This document shows, piece after piece, positions 57,901-64,000 of a stretch of 64,000 nt of DNA (position 1 is its first letter; the number at the start of each line of letters is the position of its first letter). Both the position numbers and the translations under genes were made by a program. The notes under the pieces are model-generated. The model saw only the letters and a list, made by a program, of their open reading frames with translations, was not told where the DNA came from and did not search any database. Origin of the DNA: an uncultured Roseobacter sp. (lineage in GTDB: Bacteria; Pseudomonadota; Alphaproteobacteria; Rhodobacterales; Rhodobacteraceae); the NCBI RefSeq assembly GCF_947495275.1, contig NZ_CANLYL010000012.1, forward strand, positions 1 through 64,000. The letters are read 5' to 3'.

Positions 57901-58143
57901 CGTGCCACTCACCTTCCCTTTTCCGATCCTTTGTACAAAGCGCGGCGACAAGCGAAAGCGGCCTGATGCAAAAAAATCGGACTGTAGTGTTTTCGCAGTG
58001 GTTCATGGGAGTTGGTTGTTGATGGCTAATTGTAATGTAGAACGCCCGGAAGGCTCGCGTTCACGTTAGCACAAATGCGATGTCAGCGTCTTTCATTGGA
58101 AAATAATCGGGTTCAATCGGATCATGAGTCCAGAAGTCGTTTG

Positions 58144-58845
58144 TTATTCCTTGTCATTGGGTTGTTGAGAGGACGGAGGGGCATTTGTGTATTCCCGCCT
58201 CTGCGGTGACGACAACTGATCTATGTAGTCCGTTCGCCTGACCGCCCATTGCCCGTGTTGGTCGGCATGAACGAGATCGAAATTTGCCGATTTGCAAAAC
58301 TCGCGTACCGCGAGATAGACCTCCGAGATTTCTCCCTCATCGCTCAGCCACATATCGTCCCCCATGATCGTGCCGTTGGGCAATAAGCATCGTTCGATTT
58401 CGCGCAGGTCCTCGATCACGGCCTGAAAGCTATGATTGGCGTCAAGATAGGCCCAGCCCAAAAATGGTTTCTCATGTGTTTGCAGCCAGTGGGCGCCAAA
58501 GTCTTCAATCACGATGCATCGCGAGTCGGCAGTCTCGGCGCGCCAGATTGCCGCCTCCTTCGCGGCTTGGGTGCTCAAAGATATCTGTGCGGTGTAACTC
58601 CCCCAATTGGGAAAGTGAGACCCATGCAGCTTCGCCCATGGATCGACGAGGTAGATGCATTTGGAAGGGATTTCCTCTGCAAGCACATCCGCGAACAGGC
58701 CGGTGAACACACCGATTTCAGCCCCTATTGAATGTTTTGGCGCATGTCGCAGGACGGCCTTGCGGACACCGAGACGATGCCGCCCGTGCCTTTCGACCGT
58801 CCTCAGTTCCGGGTATTTGTCATATAGCGCTTGCATGCGGCCCAA
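58144..58845 (-). CDS. Class I SAM methyltransferase (Methyltransf_24-like)
   Basis: 233 residues. IGAEIGVFTGLFADVLAEEI is motif I, KCIYLVDPWAKLHGS motif II, and AYLDANHSFQAVIEDL post-II; MGDDMWLSDEG near the end is the Methyltransf_24 pattern. The likely substrate is a sugar or other O-linked group. It overlaps by 26 bases a doubtful upstream frame. Part of the minus-strand glycan-decoration cluster. Confidence 0.85.
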   Translation of the reverse strand: MGRMQALYDKYPELRTVERHGRHRLGVRKAVLRHAPKHSIGAEIGVFTGLFADVLAEEIPSKCIYLVDPWAKLHGSHFPNWGSYTAQISLSTQAAKEAAIWRAETADSRCIVIEDFGAHWLQTHEKPFLGWAYLDANHSFQAVIEDLREIERCLLPNGTIMGDDMWLSDEGEISEVYLAVREFCKSANFDLVHADQHGQWAVRRTDYIDQLSSPQRREYTNAPPSSQQPNDKE

Positions 58846-59086
58846 ACTCTGTGTCGTTGCTGTCGCGTCCAGCAGGTGTCGAATTGATAGAAGAGAATTC
58901 TGGCGCTAAATCAAGATGGTTGACCGAGGACATCAGATTGTTCATCTGCAAGCGCGCCTTTGCAAGCCGGTTTACGTCCTCCGTGTCGGCTTCTCTGATG
59001 TCACAAAAGCTTTGTTCCACGGGCTCAACAATTATGACTTTTGCTGCGAGGGTGCAGGGATCGCAGGATGGACGAGCGGGTGTCAT
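58820..59086 (-). CDS. Hypothetical fragment-like gene
   Basis: 88 codons from an ATG at 59086. VIIVEPVEQSFCDIREADTE and the following helical DVNRLAKARLQMNNLMSSVN look protein-like. It ends inside the start of the methyltransferase gene. No family recognised; it may be a truncated remnant or an extra small cluster gene. Confidence 0.35.
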   Translation of the reverse strand: MTPARPSCDPCTLAAKVIIVEPVEQSFCDIREADTEDVNRLAKARLQMNNLMSSVNHLDLAPEFSSINSTPAGRDSNDTEFGPHASAI

Positions 59087-59169
59087 ACCGGCGTTGCACA
59101 ACTGTCTCTATGAAATGCGGCGGGGCTATCTAAACTGGCGTCAAACTCTCTGACCGCCGAAGATCTGCT

Positions 59170-60078
59170 TCATGACAACAGTGTCACGCCTGGGATTTTC
59201 TTGATCATGTCAATGTCTTCCGCATAGCCTTCGGAAATCTCGTCAACGGTTTCCTGTGACCATTGCGGCAAATCGATTTCTTCTTCGACCACTTCCTCAG
59301 AGTGGAAGTAATGCAGGAAGAGTGAACGGACCTGGGCCCGCTGCATATCCGAAAGCTCGGGGCGCTGCGCCAGATAGCTTTCCAGTCGCTTGAAACCAAT
59401 CTCGGACATGGCTCTGCGAATGATGTCAAGTTCTCCCTTGAACCGGAATGAAGACCCAAGACCCGACACTTTGCCCAACACATTTGGCCAGATAACTGGC
59501 GTATCCTCATTGCACCAGACCACAACCTCGCAATCAGGGTTGTGAGTTCGAATGTCCGAGATGACATCTGACCAACGCAGGGAAAGCAGGTTTGAACCAG
59601 ACAGGAAAGCATCCCAGGATTTCTGGGATTGTGCCTCAAAAACCGCCGGGATCAATGTGGCCGGGTTTCGCAACGCCAGAAAAAACACGCATTTGTTGTC
59701 TGGAAACAGGCTTTTCAATTCGGCGGTGTTTCTACCGGCGTTCTTATAAAAGCGGCCACCATTCAGCATCCATGCGGGGACGCCTAAATAACTTGAATTC
59801 GCCAAAATGAGGCGTGATACCGGTCGTTCCTTAACGATGCTGGCAAGCAAATTATCCCGGTCCTCGTCAGAGATTGAGCCCTCTGCCTGTTTTCCAAGAA
59901 GTTGGGCCACGGCCTTGTTGTAGGTGCCCGGGCGCCGGATCATGACACCTTGCTCCAACAGGGCTTGAGCGTCTTTTCGCAAAGACCACGTCAGCTGGCC
60001 ATCATCTGTGTGCGGCGCGCCTATATATAGTGCGATTTCGATATCGCGTAAGTTGGCGCTGGTCGGTTTCCTGGCCAT
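59170..60078 (-). CDS. Sulfotransferase-like protein with altered P-loop
   Basis: 302 residues. It aligns with domain 1 of the double sulfotransferase: IALYIGAPHTDDGQLTWSLR in place of ILHIGAHRTGTTSLQRFL (no Gly-Thr-Thr), RLILANSSYLGV vs KLVISEENLLGT, VFFLALRNPATLIPAVFEA vs VMLSIRELGDFWTSAILFS, and RWSDVISDIRTHNPDCEVVV vs TWTDVIDDITAVFPKAKLVV. The fold is kept but the PAPS phosphate-binding loop is not, so a non-sulfating role is likely. Convergent spacing to its neighbours suggests an operon. Confidence 0.65.
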   Translation of the reverse strand: MARKPTSANLRDIEIALYIGAPHTDDGQLTWSLRKDAQALLEQGVMIRRPGTYNKAVAQLLGKQAEGSISDEDRDNLLASIVKERPVSRLILANSSYLGVPAWMLNGGRFYKNAGRNTAELKSLFPDNKCVFFLALRNPATLIPAVFEAQSQKSWDAFLSGSNLLSLRWSDVISDIRTHNPDCEVVVWCNEDTPVIWPNVLGKVSGLGSSFRFKGELDIIRRAMSEIGFKRLESYLAQRPELSDMQRAQVRSLFLHYFHSEEVVEEEIDLPQWSQETVDEISEGYAEDIDMIKKIPGVTLLS

Positions 60079-60139
60079 TCCCGTACTCTGTCAATGACAT
60101 GAATGCGCCCGCGATATGTATGAACCCCGCGCGATCGCC

Positions 60140-61522
60140 TCATGCTGCCTCAATTCGTGCCAGCATTTTTTGGAAGTAAGGATCATCCCGCTGGCGTAAC
60201 ACATATTGGCAGGTAATTTTGGCAAGATTGGGGTGGCCGCGATCTAAAGCAAGATTTGCCAGTTCACGTTGAAAGCGCGGAAACGTATGGCGCTTGCGCA
60301 AAAGACGGTGAAACTGCGGGCGCGTCAGTTCGCCAGAGATGGTGTCGGTGGAAATGCGTGGCAGAATGCCCATCTGCGACAGAGAGGAGCCCAAACGGTG
60401 TCCCAGTAAAGGGCACCGCCAGAAGGTGACATTGTCTGCCGTAAAACGGCGGGCGTGGGACGCGTCGGCGGTGACATAGGGGTCGAACATGATATGGACG
60501 TCCCGGGCGCTTTGGCTGGAGAGAGCTGCATCCCCGAAATCGCCCGAGAAATCTCTGCCCCAGGCCTTCTGGTATCGCATTTCCCAAGGGACGAGGGACT
60601 TGTCAAGCGTGGACTGCGGGCTGATCGCAAATACGGTCGCGCCGGGGGCTGCCGCCGCAAAAGCGGCGGCAGCATAGCCGCCCATCGAGGCACCATAAAA
60701 CACGACCCGTGCGAAGTCTGAGAAAAACCCGCTCTCTCGGAGTTCCAGAAATTTTTGGATCACTTCCTCGTCGCGAAACCACGTCCAGCCATTGGCCATG
60801 ACCCCCAGCATCGACCAGCCATTGGCTTCGATGAAATCATACCCCCAGGGTCGTCGCTCTTCGCGTTTGGTCATCGCGATATCGAGATTGTCAAAAGTGA
60901 CGACCAGCGTATCGCCGCGCGGCACATAAAGAAACGAATGCTCGCCCAGGTCAGAATAAAAACCGCCCGGACCGGCGAGGCCTTTTGCCAACCGCGACCA
61001 GGTCTCGGCGGGGCGTTCCATTTGCTGCGGTTCAACCGACAGAATGGCCAATCCGTTGCGATCCGCATCCGGTGAAAGAAGCGTATTGCAGCTGCCATAG
61101 GTGTTGAGAAACGGGTAGCTGCCGGAGCCTTTACGAATTTCAACGATAACACGGCTCAACGGATGCAGCGCCGCATCAAGGACGGGTTTGAGATTGCGAA
61201 TTCGGCTTCTGGCGCCGAACCCATCCAAAGAGGCTAGAACATCGTATTGTTTGAGAGCTGCGGGCTCTTGGACAATCCGAACAGCGGTCATTTCCACGCC
61301 CGCTTTTTGAAGTGTCTCCAGGTACTCTTCAAGGTGATCGACGGGCGCATGTGAAAACGCACCACGGTCGTTCAGGCAGATGACATCGATCGTGCTGCCG
61401 TAACGCTGATGCAGTGCAATGACCAGTTCAACAGATCGCGCATTGATGTCTGCAACATGTCCGACGTCATCGAGATCCAGCGCCGCAAGGACCGATTTGA
61501 TATCCAGGAGGTTACCCGGCAT
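60140..61522 (-). CDS. Degenerate methyltransferase fused to an alpha/beta-hydrolase-like domain
   Basis: 460 residues. N-terminal part (about 1-150) mirrors the C-terminal methyltransferase domain of the gene two positions upstream: ADINAR (24-29) sits where ADIGCG is found there, and EIRKGSG (128-134) matches DIRKGSG, 104 and 114 residues apart respectively. The SAM glycine motif is lost. The C-terminal part has FYGASMGGYAAAAFAAAAPG (277-282 GASMGG nucleophile elbow), an alpha/beta hydrolase. Overlaps the FkbM gene by 11 bases. Confidence 0.65.
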   Translation of the reverse strand: MPGNLLDIKSVLAALDLDDVGHVADINARSVELVIALHQRYGSTIDVICLNDRGAFSHAPVDHLEEYLETLQKAGVEMTAVRIVQEPAALKQYDVLASLDGFGARSRIRNLKPVLDAALHPLSRVIVEIRKGSGSYPFLNTYGSCNTLLSPDADRNGLAILSVEPQQMERPAETWSRLAKGLAGPGGFYSDLGEHSFLYVPRGDTLVVTFDNLDIAMTKREERRPWGYDFIEANGWSMLGVMANGWTWFRDEEVIQKFLELRESGFFSDFARVVFYGASMGGYAAAAFAAAAPGATVFAISPQSTLDKSLVPWEMRYQKAWGRDFSGDFGDAALSSQSARDVHIMFDPYVTADASHARRFTADNVTFWRCPLLGHRLGSSLSQMGILPRISTDTISGELTRPQFHRLLRKRHTFPRFQRELANLALDRGHPNLAKITCQYVLRQRDDPYFQKMLARIEAA

Positions 61523-62213
61523 GCTGCTTCAGCTGCCATCGCGGAATGCGGCGGAACAGGACAGAGCCGCCACTGCTAACCTGTTGATCATAGGCAAATC
61601 CATTGTCCGACAGAGCGTCGAAACATTGCTTGATCCCGATCCGTTTGATTTTCCGGGTATGAACTTCCAGATAAACCTTGTCGATTCCCGTGAGATCAAC
61701 CGGTGAAAAGAGATCTCGCTCACCGCCCTCGATATCGACAATCAGCGTATTGGCCTGGAAATCCTGAATCAGCCTGGACAGGTGAATGCCCGGCACGTCG
61801 ATAGATTTTTGATAAGGGCTGTCGCCATCCATCGAGGAAGACCAGAATTGCTCACGCACGAAGAAGGGGACTGGTCCTGCCTGTTCGGCGTCGTTGAGTG
61901 CGATGCAGTTGCGGACCTGCGCTGTTGAGAGCCCGTTCAATTTGTGCACATCCGAGATGAAATCGCAAAGCGCGGGATCGGCCTCGACACACAGGATGTT
62001 CTGGACACCGAGATTAACCGACAGGAAGGAGGAGATGAAACCAATACCGGCGCCCAACTCGATAACCCGGTCGTCGCTCTTTATGAACTTTGGCGTGCCG
62101 GACACCTCATCAAGTTCATATCGGTTCTTTCGAATGGAGCGTTCAATCTTCGGTGTGATAACGCCCTGGTCGAGTGGAATTTTGACCCCGTGGGTCTCTA
62201 GGATTTCGGTCAA
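61512..62213 (-). CDS. FkbM-family methyltransferase
   Basis: 233 residues. DRVIELGAGIGFISSFLSVN is motif I, CVEADPALCDFISDV motif II, and IVDIEGGERDLFS with LEVHTRKIKRIG the FkbM tail. Such enzymes add O-methyl groups to sugars or polyketide-like metabolites. The start overlaps the glycosyltransferase-methyltransferase gene by four bases. Confidence 0.88.
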   Translation of the reverse strand: MTEILETHGVKIPLDQGVITPKIERSIRKNRYELDEVSGTPKFIKSDDRVIELGAGIGFISSFLSVNLGVQNILCVEADPALCDFISDVHKLNGLSTAQVRNCIALNDAEQAGPVPFFVREQFWSSSMDGDSPYQKSIDVPGIHLSRLIQDFQANTLIVDIEGGERDLFSPVDLTGIDKVYLEVHTRKIKRIGIKQCFDALSDNGFAYDQQVSSGGSVLFRRIPRWQLKQHAG

Positions 62214-63775
62214 GGGGTCTGTCCAGTGCGGGTAATGACGGTGGAATATTTGCTGTGTTTTGCCAAAACCTCAACCGCGCCAAAGGATTTCATGGCACCT
62301 ATGCCTCCCGACCCCTTGCGGATGTCCAGAACGATCGCGCCGCCCTCGCTGATTTGGTCGCTGAACAGGGTTTCATAGGTTTTTACAGGATAGTGAAATC
62401 CACAAGATGCAAGGCTCAGTACCAGATCGAATTCACCCAGGTTATCCGTATCTTCTTTCTTGGGGTTTACCGTGGTGATCTTTTGGTCAGGAACACCGTT
62501 CGCTTGCAGAAAGGCACGCGCTGTCGCGAGATCGGCATATCCAGCTGCCTTACTGCGTAGCCCGAACCGGCGTCCTTCACCTTCCTCGATATCGATGAGA
62601 ACCAGATCACAACCGAACGTGCGGTACAGTACCAGCCCCGCAAAGGCATAGCCGCAGCCGATATCGGCGATACGGTGAGGCAGCCGTTCATCAAGGGATG
62701 GCATGAAAAGATTACATTCGCGTGCGGCAATACCCACGGCGTCACGCAGTATACGTTCCCGATCAGCCTGTGCCTGTTCGAGCAGGGGGGCGTCATCCCC
62801 TTCAAGCCAGCGGATTATCGTCTGGTTCGAATTTGCAAGTTCAGATCGTTGCAGCAGAATGTTCGCAACATCGTGGGTGCCGAACATGGAAAAATCCAGG
62901 GCGCTCGGATCGATCGGCACGGTAGCGGTCTTGCTCTGTGGGGCGGGTGCAAAGAGATGCTGCGTCTTTACAGGATCAATCTCATGTTTTTGCAGCAACT
63001 CATGTACCAGACAGCCCGGGGTTGGGACACCTCCGTATTTTGCCGCTACGTTGCGAAATCGGCGGCCCCAAAAATGGATTGATAATGTATCCGCTTTCAA
63101 AAAGCTGCGCGCCTTGTTCAGGCGATTTGGGATCAGCACCGTACCCGCCTGTTTGAATGGAACGGGGTAGATGACGTGACCGGGTTGTGAATGTTTGACC
63201 TCTCCGGTCTCCCGTAGGAACCAGGTCAGCGCGTCTGGTCCCCAGACCCCCCAAGGCAACAAAGAGACATGTACGCCCTGTCCCTTGTTCTTTCGATCCT
63301 GTAGGTCCGCCTGCTTTTCGGGGCTGTACCAGGGGGGGATCGGGAATTCATCATCAGTGAACCGCAACATCGCTGCCAAGGTTTGGGAGGATTTGGGCAA
63401 CCTTAGAACACCATTGTTCACAATGGGTTTGTCATCAGAAATCCAGCCATGAAAATGATTTCCTTCGACAACCCACGGCTGGCAACAGAATGCATCGGTG
63501 TCGGCCCAGATGAAATCCGTCTTTTGCATCATGTGCAGCCGAAAGACATCTGCGTGGTATGCGGGGCTGCCGGTTTTTTTGTGACGCAGGATGCGATCTG
63601 CGGGCAAAATCTCATTTGCATCCGCAATCCTGGTGCCATCGGGGACACCCTCGACGTCATCATAGGTGAACAGCACCACGTCATGGTCATGATCCAGAAA
63701 GGATTTCAGGCAAAGCTGTTCCAGCCAGCTTAGCTCTTTCCCGACCCAGAGTGTTCCGATCGTTGGAAGTGACAT
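62210..63775 (-). CDS. Glycosyltransferase-methyltransferase fusion protein
   Basis: 521 residues. N-terminal DXD-type sugar transferase (about 1-270): LWVGKELSWLEQLCLKSFL, PAYHADVFRLHMM and the DTD metal site in WADTDAF (92-94), as in Gly_transf_sug capsular enzymes. C-terminal class I methyltransferase (about 330-521): ADIGCGYAFAG (370-380) and VLDIRKGSGG (483-492). The two activities could add and methylate the same sugar. It heads the overlapping run of genes to about 60,140; an upstream gene ends 126 bases before its start. Confidence 0.78.
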   Translation of the reverse strand: MSLPTIGTLWVGKELSWLEQLCLKSFLDHDHDVVLFTYDDVEGVPDGTRIADANEILPADRILRHKKTGSPAYHADVFRLHMMQKTDFIWADTDAFCCQPWVVEGNHFHGWISDDKPIVNNGVLRLPKSSQTLAAMLRFTDDEFPIPPWYSPEKQADLQDRKNKGQGVHVSLLPWGVWGPDALTWFLRETGEVKHSQPGHVIYPVPFKQAGTVLIPNRLNKARSFLKADTLSIHFWGRRFRNVAAKYGGVPTPGCLVHELLQKHEIDPVKTQHLFAPAPQSKTATVPIDPSALDFSMFGTHDVANILLQRSELANSNQTIIRWLEGDDAPLLEQAQADRERILRDAVGIAARECNLFMPSLDERLPHRIADIGCGYAFAGLVLYRTFGCDLVLIDIEEGEGRRFGLRSKAAGYADLATARAFLQANGVPDQKITTVNPKKEDTDNLGEFDLVLSLASCGFHYPVKTYETLFSDQISEGGAIVLDIRKGSGGIGAMKSFGAVEVLAKHSKYSTVITRTGQTP

Positions 63776-63900
63776 GGCCGCTCGCTCTCAGACCCAATAT
63801 ACAACAGCTATTCAGCTGAATTTTTTTGTTTTACTTTGCTGGCAGACCCAGACTCTGTCAATGCGGGCTCTCGGTTCTCCTCCGTTGCATCCACATTGTT

Positions 63901-64000
63901 TCAGTGAGTGGTTTTGCCTTTTTCGACGCTGAACCAGAAGTCGTCACCGGGATTTTTCTGTGCAATTTCATCCGGAATGACACCGGGACCGTTCAGAAAC
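63901..64000 (-). CDS. Partial gene entering from the right edge
   Basis: The minus strand is open from the edge to the TGA at 63901-63903, giving a C-terminus VIPDEIAQKNPGDDFWFSVE then KGKTTH. It lies in the same direction as the decoration cluster. Too short to place in a family. Confidence 0.55.
   Translation of the reverse strand, partial: FLNGPGVIPDEIAQKNPGDDFWFSVEKGKTTH

Noticed and set aside
63810-63821. ATTCAGCTGAAT palindrome near the right edge
   Set aside because: A perfect 12-bp palindrome without a loop and in an AT-rich gap; could be an operator but there is nothing to support a specific role.

Overview
The window looks like a chromosomal segment of a marine Roseobacter-group alphaproteobacterium (Rhodobacterales). 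Supporting signs are a SAM-II-type riboswitch in front of metZ, a small DUF6446-like gene wedged between glyQ and glyS, FolE2-type GTP cyclohydrolase, an aa3-type cytochrome oxidase subunit I, and high-GC codon use. No rRNA and no CRISPR array were seen. One tRNA, tRNA-Leu(GAG), was found.

Bases 1-45,000 are mostly housekeeping core. In order they hold the 3' part of ftsY (with a Pro-Glu hexamer repeat at the window edge), a DMT exporter and yciB; a glutathione transferase and an alpha/beta hydrolase; riboswitch-controlled metZ; folE2; trkH; a ThDP enzyme; an envelope protein with a dead trypsin-like domain; glyQ-DUF6446-glyS; a PPDK-like gene; folB-folP-glmM; ilvC facing two Lrp/AsnC genes; a class V aminotransferase; ubiH; a GntR regulator; a glycosyltransferase with an N-terminal MshEN-like (c-di-GMP-type) domain; carA; yqeY; ctaD; a kinase/receiver pair; lipB; and a FrnE-like DsbA protein.

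At 45,175-45,260 lies tRNA-Leu(GAG). A large serine recombinase runs into it antisense, so its last residues are encoded by the tRNA complement. From there to about 54,000 is a degraded mobile or accessory region. It holds small unknown genes, a frameshifted and internally deleted type IV coupling protein, a 73-bp pair of IS-like ends, the 3' tail of an RTX-like secreted protein, a methyltransferase plus LicD-like gene pair, and a mobC-relaxase pair. No second attachment site was recognised.

From about 55,600 to the right edge most genes run on the minus strand, many overlapping by 4-25 bp. They look like a surface-glycan or small-molecule decoration cluster: a glycosyltransferase-methyltransferase fusion, an FkbM methyltransferase, a degenerate methyltransferase fused to an alpha/beta hydrolase, a second methyltransferase, a protein with two sulfotransferase-type P-loop domains, and two relatives of it that have lost the P-loop. 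The repeated pairing of intact and degenerate copies of the same folds is the most unusual feature of the window.
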